Positions 1-7,863 of a stretch of DNA of 64,000 nucleotides are shown one piece after another. Source of the stretch: QWQI01 sp964608915. GTDB taxonomy: Bacteria; Planctomycetota; Planctomycetia; Isosphaerales; Isosphaeraceae. Both the position numbers and the translations under genes were made by a program. The notes below the pieces were generated by a model. The model worked only from the letters and a program-made list of their open reading frames with translations. It was not told where the DNA came from and did no database searches. How positions within the stretch are numbered: position 1 is the stretch's first letter; every line of letters starts with the position of its first letter. The stretch covers positions 1 to 64,000 of the forward strand of contig CAZSQA010000029.1 of NCBI GenBank assembly GCA_964608915.1, read 5' to 3'.

Positions 1-259
1 TTCCATACCAGAAGTCGAACATAATCAGCGACTTGAGTCAATAACAGGCTCTAGGATCAAGTATCACATTCCGAATGACATTCGGAGCTTTGCAAGAATC
101 CGAATGAAATCCGCTGGTGAACCACATATCGGCGAATCGATCGATCTCCCGGATGTGAAGTCAGCTGCGAAAGCCTGATCCACACGAAGGCCGAATCGGG
201 CATCGATGCGATGGTTCGAGGGACCACGGTCGCGACGGCAACTCGCATGGGGAGAAATC

Positions 260-2386
260 ATGAGCCATTCGAATTCTCTTAAATCGAAGTTCGCGATCGG
301 CGCTTTTCTGATCGGCACCACCATGGCAGCGGCAGCGGCTGCGGTCGCATACTTCGAGGGCCGAAATAACCTCAGGAACTGCATCGCTGAGCACTTGTCG
401 AGCATACGGAACGCAAAATCATTCCATGTCGAAAATTATTTTGCCATGGTTCGCAATCATGTGCTGGTCTATAGCGAAAGTTTGATGATTCGTGAGGCGG
501 CGACCAATTTCGCGGCGGCTTTCGAACGATTGAAGACTGAAAAGCCGGATGCGGCGCAGATCAAGGCCGTGCAGGATCACTATCTCGGTCCGTTTCGTGG
601 AGAACTTTCGAAACATGTCGAAGCGGTGCCGAACGTAAACGAGCTGATTCCGCAGGACAGCGTTGCATTGCGATTGCAATACCTCTATCTGGTCAGCAAT
701 CCGAATGCCCCGGAATCCCGAAGCCTGCTGAATGACGCGGGAGATGGCAGCGAATATTCGGAAGTGCACAGGAAGTTCCATCCGCTGATCGAGAAACTTC
801 GCACGCGATTCGGTTATGGCAACGTTCTCATCTTCGAAACGAAATCGGCGACGCTCGTGTACTCTTCCCGGAAGCGAATCAGCCTGGGGACGAGCTTCAG
901 GGACGGTCCCTTCGCGAAGACTTCACTTGCGAACGCGGTTCGAAATTCGATCGTATCCACCGATCCGGAAGAAGTCAGATTCGTCGATTTCGAAACCTAC
1001 ACGCCTGAGTTCGGATTGCCTTCGGCATTTATGGTCACTCCGATCTTCGAAGGAGACCGGGTCATCGCAGTGATCGCTTTTCAGATCATGTCCGAGAGTC
1101 TGTATCGGATCGTTTCCGACGACGATCACTGGGAGCAGATGGGCCTCGGCAAAACGGGAGAAATCATCCTCGTCGGAAATGATGGCCTCATGCGTAGCGA
1201 AAGTCGGCTCTATGACCTGGATCCCGAGAGTTACGTGAAAAGTCTGAAATCCGTCGGTATGGATGAGGCCCGAATCCGGAAAGTGCAGGCTTTCGATTCC
1301 AGCGTGCTTTCCGTCCAGGTGCGATCAAATATGACCGAACAAATTGCCCAGGGGCGAAGCGGAACGACGATTGCCACCGATTACATGGGGCGTGAAGTTC
1401 TCGCCGCATTCGCACCCTTGAAATTCGGGAAAAATGGCGAAACGCATTGGGGAATCGTCGCGAAAATCACAACGGACGAAGCGTTTCGGCCGCTCGTGAA
1501 TTTCGAAAGTAATCTGTTGATCACGCTTGCTGGGCTCGGGGCGCTTTCGGTCTTCGTCGCGGGACTGGCTGGTACGGCTCTGGCGGCTCCGATCCGGAAG
1601 TTGACGATGGCAGCTCGTGCCTACGCGAATGGTTTCTATGATGTACGAGTCAATATCGAAAGTGGCGACGAAGTGCAGGAATTGGCCGAAACTTTCAATC
1701 GCATGGCTCAGGACATCGACGAAAAAACGCAGAATCTCAAACGAAAACTGCAACTGAATCGGCGACTGCTGGAAAGTATGATGCCGAAATTGTTGTTCTC
1801 GAAAGTGCGGGATCATGAAAGTTCGCATGCCTCGGAGTCCTCCATGGCTACGCTCGCCTTCATCGAAATCGAAGGAGTCGAAAAACTCTACGATTCGATG
1901 TCCGCTGCAAGGGCCCAGCGACTCATGGAACGTCTGATGGAATCGATTGACGATACGGCCAGGAAATTCGGGATCGAAAAGATCTCTTCAGGCGGAGCGA
2001 CTTACCTGGCTGCATGCGGGCTCGGTAATCCGGTCTTCGATCACACTCCGAAAATGATGGATTTCGCGACCGAACTCACCGAAACGATTGTGATCTTCAA
2101 TGCCGAATACGTCACGCGTCTCGCGCTTTCCATCGGCATTCACCGGGGTGCGATTTCCCGATATTCGTCCATGCAGAAATCCGCTTTCGCCGATCTCTGG
2201 ATACGCACGATCACTCTGGCGACCGATATCGAGGCGAAGGAGAATCATTCCGCGATCCGGGTCTCGAGAGAGGTCTACGAACGCGTGAACAACAATCCGA
2301 AGTTTCATTTCCGAAACGAAGACCAGGACTCCGCCGAAATCGCTTGGACTCTGATCTCTTACGACGAAGCAGCGAACGAACTGTAA
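260..2386 (+). CDS. Membrane receptor with HAMP and degenerate class III cyclase domain
   Basis: A 708-residue membrane sensor. It has an N-terminal membrane segment (residues about 11-30), a large extra-cytoplasmic sensing region of dCache type (inferred from topology), a second membrane segment near 418-443, a HAMP linker to about 495, and a C-terminal class III nucleotidyl cyclase homology domain (about 528-690). The cyclase motifs are recognisable but altered. The first metal Asp is Glu (FIEIEG near 534). The substrate Lys and second Asp are gone (EKISSGGATY near 571). The Asn/Arg of the VNxAxR motif is replaced (ITLATD near 650). It is therefore probably a catalytically dead signalling domain. 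The start was chosen at 260 because GGGGAGA lies just upstream; an in-frame upstream start at 206 lacks one. It stands alone, with no partner gene. Confidence 0.85.
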   Translation: MSHSNSLKSKFAIGAFLIGTTMAAAAAAVAYFEGRNNLRNCIAEHLSSIRNAKSFHVENYFAMVRNHVLVYSESLMIREAATNFAAAFERLKTEKPDAAQIKAVQDHYLGPFRGELSKHVEAVPNVNELIPQDSVALRLQYLYLVSNPNAPESRSLLNDAGDGSEYSEVHRKFHPLIEKLRTRFGYGNVLIFETKSATLVYSSRKRISLGTSFRDGPFAKTSLANAVRNSIVSTDPEEVRFVDFETYTPEFGLPSAFMVTPIFEGDRVIAVIAFQIMSESLYRIVSDDDHWEQMGLGKTGEIILVGNDGLMRSESRLYDLDPESYVKSLKSVGMDEARIRKVQAFDSSVLSVQVRSNMTEQIAQGRSGTTIATDYMGREVLAAFAPLKFGKNGETHWGIVAKITTDEAFRPLVNFESNLLITLAGLGALSVFVAGLAGTALAAPIRKLTMAARAYANGFYDVRVNIESGDEVQELAETFNRMAQDIDEKTQNLKRKLQLNRRLLESMMPKLLFSKVRDHESSHASESSMATLAFIEIEGVEKLYDSMSAARAQRLMERLMESIDDTARKFGIEKISSGGATYLAACGLGNPVFDHTPKMMDFATELTETIVIFNAEYVTRLALSIGIHRGAISRYSSMQKSAFADLWIRTITLATDIEAKENHSAIRVSREVYERVNNNPKFHFRNEDQDSAEIAWTLISYDEAANEL

Positions 2387-2461
2387 TCGAACCCGTCTTC
2401 GCCCGCATCGGCTGGGACGAAACATAAGTGATGTGTCTGACGTATCCGTAACAGTTAAGAG

Positions 2462-2484
2462 TTCGCATCTAAAGTCGATGCGAA
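2462..2484. terminator. 8-bp stem hairpin, possible terminator
   Basis: TTCGCATC and GATGCGAA form a perfect 8-bp stem with a 7-nt loop, 75 nt after the cyclase-like gene. There is no U-tract on the + strand. Read on the - strand it lies 34 nt beyond the truncated tRNA-Lys 3' copy and is followed by a weak T-containing stretch. It may be the original terminator of tRNA-Lys, separated from the gene by the inserted element. Confidence 0.35.
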
Positions 2485-2515
2485 TCTCACAGGCAAACTG
2501 AACCGAGAGTTTCGA

Positions 2516-2561
2516 AATGCCCCCTGTAGGACTCGAACCTACGACCCGCTGATTAAGAGTC
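2516..2561 (-). repeat. attL: duplicated 3' part of tRNA-Lys
   Basis: This 46-bp block is identical to 9631-9676. It contains the T-arm, acceptor 3' strand and the anticodon-loop side of tRNA-Lys, and similarity stops at position 2561. It is the left attachment site and, by the usual logic of tRNA integration, the original chromosomal 3' end of the gene. Confidence 0.92.
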
Positions 2562-2619
2562 CAAAATAGACAAATTGCAAGTGCTTACTAGATATCGATT
2601 TGTGGCGAACATGAAAGTC

Positions 2620-2640
2620 GTCTTGCACGAGGTCTTGCAC
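2620..2640. repeat. Paired GTCTTGCAC repeats near the left end
   Basis: GTCTTGCAC occurs at 2620-2628 and 2632-2640 with a 12-bp period. Near-matches in inverted orientation and the same 12-bp spacing lie upstream of the integrase (7688-7708). Related octamers lie near the right end (9400-9512). The positions fit integrase arm sites or a repressor/excisionase operator. Confidence 0.5.
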
Positions 2641-2784
2641 TTGTTTTCGACATTCCCTGACATCGTCGCGGAACGATAGAATATATCGATGCGGGATTAG
2701 CTACCCCGTAAGCCTCGGGGCTGGCTGGCTCACTACCTACTCGGCTGGCCTGTCTCGGGGCATTCTCAAGAGTAGGGGCAACGG

Positions 2785-3537
2785 ATGCGATATTACTGTT
2801 CGCGCGGTCGATCGACGGAATTCGCGCCTGAAAGAGTTGTGGCTCAATTTGAATTCCAGCATGGGGGTGCCTCAACTACATTCGACCATTTGGGGCGGCT
2901 TAAGTGGAAGCGGTTCAAAATCATCGAAGTGAAGGTTGTAGATTTTCTGAACGAAGGCAAAGTCCTGTACCGGGAATGGATGACCCCGTCCGCACCTGCA
3001 TCGATGAACGAGCATTTCGTGATTGAAGAGGTTGCGTATGTATTGGAAAAGGTGATGGCTTGCGGCGCATCCGGCCCAATCGATGAACTCAAGGCGCTCT
3101 TGCCTTCGAAACTTCCGAACCGCCCCCCGTCCTATTCGTCCTATGATCCTAATCACGCGGTCTCGACCGATGGCAAGCCTCTTGAACAAAGCGACTTAGA
3201 GAAAGGCGAGCCCGAGAACGGGGAAAGTCCTAACGGTCCTATTCGTCCTAACGGTCGATCGAAGCCGGGGGAATTCGAGAAGCTGACCGAACTCTACGTT
3301 CGATGGGCGGAAGCACTTCCTGACGATGAATTGATGCGGATCTTCGGAAGTCAAAAGGGAGTTTTCACCAAGGAAGCCATCGAAGAATTCCCGAAGTATC
3401 TGCGGGCGAAGAAAATCAAGATCACTTGGAATGACCGAAGCCCGAGGCGGATTCGCAAAATTCTTGATCAAGATTCTTCATTGCGGCTGAGGCTTGATAA
3501 TGTGCAAGCCAAGGCCCGCGAAATGAAGCGCCCGTGA
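2785..3537 (+). CDS. Two-domain element protein with internal iterons, possible replication initiator
   Basis: A 250-residue protein I do not recognise by family. It has an N-terminal mixed alpha/beta region (about 1-108), a hydrophilic low-complexity linker rich in Pro, Gly, Asn, Ser and Glu (about 109-160), and a basic helical C-terminal region (about 165-250, with KKIKITW and RRIRKIL). It is the first gene of the element, upstream of the PrimPol gene, and has an AGGGGC-type ribosome site. The DNA coding for the linker holds two sets of 9-bp GTCCTA-type iterons (3129-3153, 3227-3253). Origin iterons inside the linker of an initiator gene recall lambda O. That parallel is my inference; no sequence motif proves DNA binding. 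Confidence 0.6.
   Translation: MRYYCSRGRSTEFAPERVVAQFEFQHGGASTTFDHLGRLKWKRFKIIEVKVVDFLNEGKVLYREWMTPSAPASMNEHFVIEEVAYVLEKVMACGASGPIDELKALLPSKLPNRPPSYSSYDPNHAVSTDGKPLEQSDLEKGEPENGESPNGPIRPNGRSKPGEFEKLTELYVRWAEALPDDELMRIFGSQKGVFTKEAIEEFPKYLRAKKIKITWNDRSPRRIRKILDQDSSLRLRLDNVQAKAREMKRP
3129..3253. repeat. Two intragenic triplets of 9-bp iterons
   Basis: GTCCTATTC, GTCCTATGA and TCCTAATCA follow each other at exact 9-bp steps from 3129. GTCCTAACG, GTCCTATTC and GTCCTAACG do the same from 3227. The reverse complement of this core (ATTAGGAC, GTTAGGAC) is repeated outside any gene at 9204-9309. Part of the pattern is imposed by the repeated amino acids, but the same core recurring in non-coding DNA argues for a DNA-level role. 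Confidence 0.6.
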
Positions 3538-3720
3538 CTGTACAGTCAAGCGCCCGTGATGGGCAATTTGTTCTCTGATCAGGCTTGTTTTCAAGCGAAT
3601 TCCAAAGGTCGCATCCGAAGAATCGGTAGCGGTTCCGAAATCGCATGTAGCATTCAATTACCGGAAGCGAGTGACTTCGAAGGGAAGCCACCGCGAACCC
3701 GTGAAATGGAGATAGCTTTC

Positions 3721-3936
3721 ATGGCGATTTCGAATGACCTCATGAGCGAAACCGGGGCTTTCAAGCGGATCGAGGCGGCGGCGTTCTGCCGAGTCTCGCC
3801 ATCGACTTTTCATCGCATCGGACCACCTGCAGACGTGGCACGTGGCCGGATTCGTCTCTGGACTCGCGCCACCCTTGAAAAGTGGCTGACGGGCTCGGGC
3901 GGTCGCGGCGGAAAGCGGATCCGGAGCGGCAATTGA
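3721..3936 (+). CDS. Small HTH protein, excisionase/AlpA-like
   Basis: A 71-residue protein with a winged-helix/MerR-like pattern. A Glu-Ala-Ala-Ala-Phe-Cys-Arg-Val-Ser helix pair is followed by SPSTFHRIG and a short wing ending in RLWTRATLEKWL. This is the usual layout of excisionases and AlpA-type regulators, which bind att-region DNA or promoters. An ATG at 3721 with GGAG about 10 nt upstream is preferred over the longer frame from 3556. It sits between the iteron gene and the replication gene of the element. Direct excisionase activity is inferred. Confidence 0.65.
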   Translation: MAISNDLMSETGAFKRIEAAAFCRVSPSTFHRIGPPADVARGRIRLWTRATLEKWLTGSGGRGGKRIRSGN

Positions 3937-3952
3937 GGCACGTACGAAAACG

Positions 3953-3974
3953 CCCCCGGTTCTACGGCCGGGGG
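3953..3974. terminator. GC-rich hairpin between HTH gene and PrimPol gene
   Basis: CCCCCGG and CCGGGGG form a perfect 7-bp stem with an 8-nt loop, 25 nt upstream of the PrimPol start. There is no U-tract. It could be an attenuator or transcript-stabilising stem rather than a true terminator. Confidence 0.4.
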
Positions 3975-3998
3975 ACGCTAGGGGTTTGATTCAGCATC

Positions 3999-6374
3999 AT
4001 GAAAATACCAGAAATCCATGAGATTCCGCCAGACTTGGCGGACCTGCAGCGCTGGCATGCCTGGCGGTTGACCGACGGCCGAAAACTTCCGATCGACGCA
4101 TCCGGGCGGGCGGTCGATCACGTCAACGCCCGGACCACGTTCGCCGGGGCAGTTGCAATCGCCAAGCGGCACGGCGGCGGGCTCGGCTTCTCGATCGATA
4201 ATGAGACGGACGGAACCGATTTCATCTTCATCGACCTGGACGGTTGCCTCGAACCTGACGGAACGGTGAAGACTTGGGCGAAGCCGATCGTCGAAAGGTT
4301 CGCCGGAACCTTCTCGCAAGTCTCAGCGAGCGGAACAGGCTTGCATTTCCTCTGCCGGGGCAAGTGGCCAGCCGAGTTTAAGAAAGTCGAATTCGGCGGG
4401 GACCATCACAACGCGCAGGTTTTCGTCACTAAGCGATTCGTCGCGATGACCGGCACGGCTGATCCGAAGCCCGTCAAGTCCGCGCAAGAGGCCCTGAACT
4501 GGCTGGCTGAATATCTGGCGGATTTCGTTCCCAAGAAGCCACCAAGGGCAAGTCAAGGCGGTTCGGCGGTGTCTGGCGAGAAGTTGCCGGATTCGGTCGC
4601 AGGCTCGGAGTTCCGGACGGCCGGAGACTGGCCATCGATCCGCTCGCGGGCGCTGGCCTATCTCGATCGAGTCGAACCGGCAGTCTCTGGTCAAGGCGGT
4701 CATGACCGGACCTTCACCACGGCCATGAAGATCGTCGCGGGGTTCGACCTCAGCGAGCCCGAGGCGTTCGAAGTCCTCAGCACGTGGAACGCTCGCTGCG
4801 AACCGCCATGGAGCGAAGCCGATCTTCGCAGGAAGATCACAGAAGCCGGGAAGATCGTCGCGGGCCGGGGCTCACTGCTGCGGGAATCGGCTGCCGGGGT
4901 TCCGGCTCGGCAAGGCTTGGTTCCCGCCAGAATCGAAAGGCGGTCCATTGAACGGACCCCCCGTTCGGCCGATCCGGCCGGATGGATCGAAGGCCAGACG
5001 TTCCCCGACATCGACCTGGAAGTCCTCGGGCATGTCGAGACTCAGCCGTTTCCGATCGATCAGATTCCGGAACCGTTGGGCGAAATCGCGGTGAAGGCGG
5101 CGGAGTCGATCCGGACTCACACCGACCTGGTCGCGGTTTCGATGCTGGCGGTTCTCGGAGCTGCGACGGGGCGGGCTGTCGCGGTGCGCATTCGTAGCGA
5201 CTGGATCTCATGGCCCTCAGCATGGTATGCCCTGGTCTCGCCCGTCGGTTTCGGGAAGTCACCTTCCATCGGCTTTGCCGAACGGGAATTGAAATTGAGC
5301 GATGCGGCGCTGGTCGCGCAATCCCTGGCACGGTTTCAGGCTTGGGAAGCCGAATGCGAAGCGAAGCCTAGAGGCGAGCCCAAACCGCCGAAACCGCCGA
5401 TGCTGCGGGTCCGAATGCGGTCCGCAACGCTGGCGGCGCTGATCGAGTGCCACCGCCAGAACGAACTCGGGCTGCTCTATTCGCCGGATGAGTTGACGAC
5501 CTGGCTCGCTGGCATGGGCGAATTCACGAACGGTCAAGGCGCTGACCGGTCGAACTGGCTATCGGCCCGGACCGGGGGAGACCTTTCGCTCGATCGCATT
5601 TCTGGCGGGCTGCGATATGTGCCGAAAAGCGCCGTAACGGTCCTCGGGGGCATTCCACCGGGGAAGCTCGGGGACATCCTGAAAGATCCGGGCGATGGGC
5701 TGATCGAGCGGCTGCTATTCTGCTATCCCGACCATCACCACCGGCCGGACCCGCCAAGCCTGGACACTGACGACGGGGAGCTGTGCCCAGAGTGGGATTC
5801 GATCGTTCGTCGCATGCTCGGGTTCCGGACCGATGAACGGGGAGAATTTCGAACCGACTTGATCGTTCTCGACCTGGCGGATGACCGGGGAGCGGCTGAG
5901 GCGTTCCATGCCTTCGAATGCCGGATGACGGACTGCCTGAACGATGACCCTGAAGGCCCCCTGGCGGGCTTCTTTTCCAAGATTCCGCACGATGTCGCGC
6001 ACTGGTCGCTGACGCTCGCCCTGGTCGACGCGGTCCTGAACTCATGCACGAACCCGAGGCCGGTGATCAGGGGGTCTCACGTCATCGCAGCGGCGGCGGT
6101 CGCGGACTATTTCCTAGGCTGCGCGGCGAAGATCCTCGAATCGATGGGCGGGCTGCGGCGGAACGATCGCAGGGTCATACGGAAGATCGTGAAAGATCGG
6201 CCCGAGAATATCGACCGTGCCTGGCTCAACAAAGTGTTCCCTGGAAGGATCCGGCCGAAACCCGACGTCCTGGACGAAATCCTCAATCGGCTGATCAAGG
6301 CCCGGATCATTGTTGGCCAGCCAGCCGGGGGGCGATGGCGCGTGAACCCGAAATCATGGGGGCTCACGGTATGA
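3999..6374 (+). CDS. PrimPol-like primase fused to DUF3987 helicase-like domain
   Basis: A 791-residue replication protein. The N-terminal part (about 1-175) matches the NrS-1-type primase-polymerase pattern: metal-binding Asp-Leu-Asp at 79-81 (FIDLD), a SASGTGLH motif at 109-116, and RFVAMTG near 147-152. A middle region around 210-300 resembles the helical domain often joined to such primases. The C-terminal part (about 345-780) matches DUF3987, with a Walker A-like SPVGFGKS near 412-419 (the first Gly is Ser) and an acidic YSPDEL segment. It probably primes and helps replicate the element DNA. The downstream gene overlaps its stop by ATGA, indicating translational coupling. Confidence 0.82.
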   Translation: MKIPEIHEIPPDLADLQRWHAWRLTDGRKLPIDASGRAVDHVNARTTFAGAVAIAKRHGGGLGFSIDNETDGTDFIFIDLDGCLEPDGTVKTWAKPIVERFAGTFSQVSASGTGLHFLCRGKWPAEFKKVEFGGDHHNAQVFVTKRFVAMTGTADPKPVKSAQEALNWLAEYLADFVPKKPPRASQGGSAVSGEKLPDSVAGSEFRTAGDWPSIRSRALAYLDRVEPAVSGQGGHDRTFTTAMKIVAGFDLSEPEAFEVLSTWNARCEPPWSEADLRRKITEAGKIVAGRGSLLRESAAGVPARQGLVPARIERRSIERTPRSADPAGWIEGQTFPDIDLEVLGHVETQPFPIDQIPEPLGEIAVKAAESIRTHTDLVAVSMLAVLGAATGRAVAVRIRSDWISWPSAWYALVSPVGFGKSPSIGFAERELKLSDAALVAQSLARFQAWEAECEAKPRGEPKPPKPPMLRVRMRSATLAALIECHRQNELGLLYSPDELTTWLAGMGEFTNGQGADRSNWLSARTGGDLSLDRISGGLRYVPKSAVTVLGGIPPGKLGDILKDPGDGLIERLLFCYPDHHHRPDPPSLDTDDGELCPEWDSIVRRMLGFRTDERGEFRTDLIVLDLADDRGAAEAFHAFECRMTDCLNDDPEGPLAGFFSKIPHDVAHWSLTLALVDAVLNSCTNPRPVIRGSHVIAAAAVADYFLGCAAKILESMGGLRRNDRRVIRKIVKDRPENIDRAWLNKVFPGRIRPKPDVLDEILNRLIKARIIVGQPAGGRWRVNPKSWGLTV

Positions 6375-6574
6375 CCATGAACTACAGGCTGAACAGCTAC
6401 GAATTGATCGAGTCCTCGATCATGGCGGCGAAGCGAGACGGCTACATCGAAGGCGTCAGTGCCGAGGGGCTGGCTCGCTGGATTCAAAACGTCAACCGGT
6501 CGTATGACGCGGCGCAACGTGGCGAACTTCGAGCCCGCGAATATCGGCGGAAACGAGACAAACGGGACACCTGA
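6371..6574 (+). CDS. Small element protein (67 aa)
   Basis: A 67-residue protein whose ATG overlaps the stop codon of the PrimPol gene (ATGA), so it is very likely translated by coupling. The C-terminus is strongly basic (REYRRKRDKRD) and the rest looks helical. No family is recognised. It precedes the first small-terminase-like gene by 12 nt, and a protein of similar size (6991-7197) precedes the second copy. Confidence 0.6.
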   Translation: MTMNYRLNSYELIESSIMAAKRDGYIEGVSAEGLARWIQNVNRSYDAAQRGELRAREYRRKRDKRDT

Positions 6575-6586
6575 AAAAGGGCTGCC

Positions 6587-6994
6587 ATGAGAGATAAAGC
6601 CGAAACGCTCGAAATCCTGATCGATGCGGTTTCGCAGGGTGTACCCCTCAGAACCGCTTGCCTCGCGGCCGGGGTCTCTCGATCGACCTTGTATCGATGG
6701 ACGAAAGCGGACTCGATCGCGAGAAGAATCCGCAAGGCCCGGATGGAAGGGAAACTGTTCCACCTTCGAAATATCCGCGAACATTCGAAAACCGACTGGC
6801 GGGCATCGGCCTGGATCCTGGAGCGGATGTACCCGAAAGAATTCGGCAGACGGACCATCATCGAAATGCCGAGGCGCGATTCGGACGATGACGTTTTCGT
6901 CCGGGTTCTGACGCCCGAGGAAGCCCGAGAAATCGCACTGGCAAGGGCTCGGGCTGCCGGTTCCCTGGAACCTCAAGATGGAGATCCAAGTTGA
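6587..6994 (+). CDS. Small-terminase-like HTH protein, copy 1
   Basis: A 135-residue protein with an N-terminal helix-turn-helix (ACLAAGVSRSTLYRW near 23-37), a central helical region and the signature DWRASAWILERMYP.EFGRR. This pattern is common in phage small terminase subunits and related phage HTH proteins, which recognise packaging sites. AAAAGGG precedes the ATG. It is clearly paralogous to 7213-7611, including the first five residues MRDKA and the leader. The C-terminal Glu/Ala/Arg tail differs. Packaging function is inferred; it could instead be a DNA-binding regulator. Confidence 0.65.
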   Translation: MRDKAETLEILIDAVSQGVPLRTACLAAGVSRSTLYRWTKADSIARRIRKARMEGKLFHLRNIREHSKTDWRASAWILERMYPKEFGRRTIIEMPRRDSDDDVFVRVLTPEEAREIALARARAAGSLEPQDGDPS

Positions 6995-7197
6995 ACGAGC
7001 GACTGACCGAAACCCAGATTCGTTTCCAGTGTGCGGTTGAAGGCACACGAATTCCGGATGAGTGCATTCGGAAACTGGCGGAAGCACGTGCATGCCGACT
7101 TCATGACATCGACGGCGAAACGAAGATGATCATCAATCAAGTCGGGGTGGAAATTCTCAAACGGTATGCGGCCGAACGGAACATTCGGAACACGTAA
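6991..7197 (+). CDS. Small element protein (68 aa)
   Basis: A 68-residue protein overlapping the end of the first terminase-like gene by 4 nt and ending 15 nt before the second. It is predicted to be largely helical, with Cys at 14, 25 and 35. It shows no convincing similarity to the 67-residue protein at 6371, although both end in a basic Arg-rich tail and occupy the same position relative to the HTH gene. Its function is unknown. Confidence 0.55.
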   Translation: MNERLTETQIRFQCAVEGTRIPDECIRKLAEARACRLHDIDGETKMIINQVGVEILKRYAAERNIRNT

Positions 7198-7212
7198 AAA
7201 AGGGAACGTCCG

Positions 7213-7611
7213 ATGAGAGACAAGGCGGCGAAGCTCGAAATCATCGTCTCAGCGATTGCGGAAGGGCTTTCGATCGGAAATGCATGCCGGAAAGCCGGAA
7301 TCGGTCGAACCACTCTGCACCGTTGGATGAAGGATGCGACGATCGAGGCGAGCGTCAGAAAAGCCGAGGCCGATTTCGAGGCATTCCACCTCAGCCGGAT
7401 CTCTGCGGCCGGGGCAACGGACTGGAAAGCATCGGCCTGGATTCTGGAAAGGAAGTACCCGAGACGGTACGGGCGGCGAACCCTGACGATCGAACCGAAG
7501 CCGAAACCCGACGACGATGGCGATTTCGGAATCCTGGTGCGCGTGCCGACGGTCAAGCAAGCGGAACGGATGGCGCGAAACAAGGCACGGAAGTCTACGA
7601 AGCAGGAATAG
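7213..7611 (+). CDS. Small-terminase-like HTH protein, copy 2
   Basis: A 132-residue paralogue of 6587-6994. It shares MRDKA, LEI, the HTH (ACRKAGIGRTTLHRW near 24-38) and DWKASAWILERKYP..YGRR, and diverges mainly in the C-terminal tail (basic here). AAAAAAGGGA precedes the ATG, matching the leader of copy 1. The recognition helix differs (SRSTLYRW against GRTTLHRW), so the two proteins may read different DNA sites. Confidence 0.65.
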   Translation: MRDKAAKLEIIVSAIAEGLSIGNACRKAGIGRTTLHRWMKDATIEASVRKAEADFEAFHLSRISAAGATDWKASAWILERKYPRRYGRRTLTIEPKPKPDDDGDFGILVRVPTVKQAERMARNKARKSTKQE

Positions 7612-7687
7612 AGATCGTTCGACACATGGCGATGCCCTGGTCAACATCCTCGAAATCGAGCCCGATAAGCCCGATTTTCGGGGAAAT

Positions 7688-7708
7688 ATGCAAGACTGAG
7701 TGCAAGAT
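7688..7708. repeat. Inverted copies of the 12-bp-spaced GTGCAAGAC repeat
   Basis: ATGCAAGAC (7688-7696) and GTGCAAGAT (7700-7708) each match the reverse complement of the left-end GTCTTGCAC at 8 of 9 positions, with the same 12-bp period. They lie just upstream of the integrase promoter, so a shared binding protein could link recombination and integrase expression. Confidence 0.5.
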
Positions 7709-7740
7709 AAAAAATCTCGAGCGCAATACCAATCCTTTTA

Positions 7741-7769
7741 TTGACTTACGACCTTGTGACGGCTGATAT
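7741..7769 (+). promoter_or_regulatory. Sigma70-type promoter for the integrase gene
   Basis: TTGACT (7741-7746), a 17-bp spacer, and TGATAT (7764-7769) form a good sigma70-like promoter about 95 bp upstream of the integrase start. The leader contains three TGAC-containing repeats (tctgacgatttctgacaat) resembling TGACGATTTC near 9530 at the right end. Confidence 0.55.
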
Positions 7770-7863
7770 ATTATCAGGGGGTTGACTCTTTCTGACGATT
7801 TCTGACAATGAATGACAGTGACGGAAACCCCTGAATCGATCATTTTTCAGAAAGGCCGGAACG

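Noticed and set aside
3129..3253. A CRISPR array
   Set aside because: Repeat units are 9 bp with no spacers, and no cas gene is nearby.
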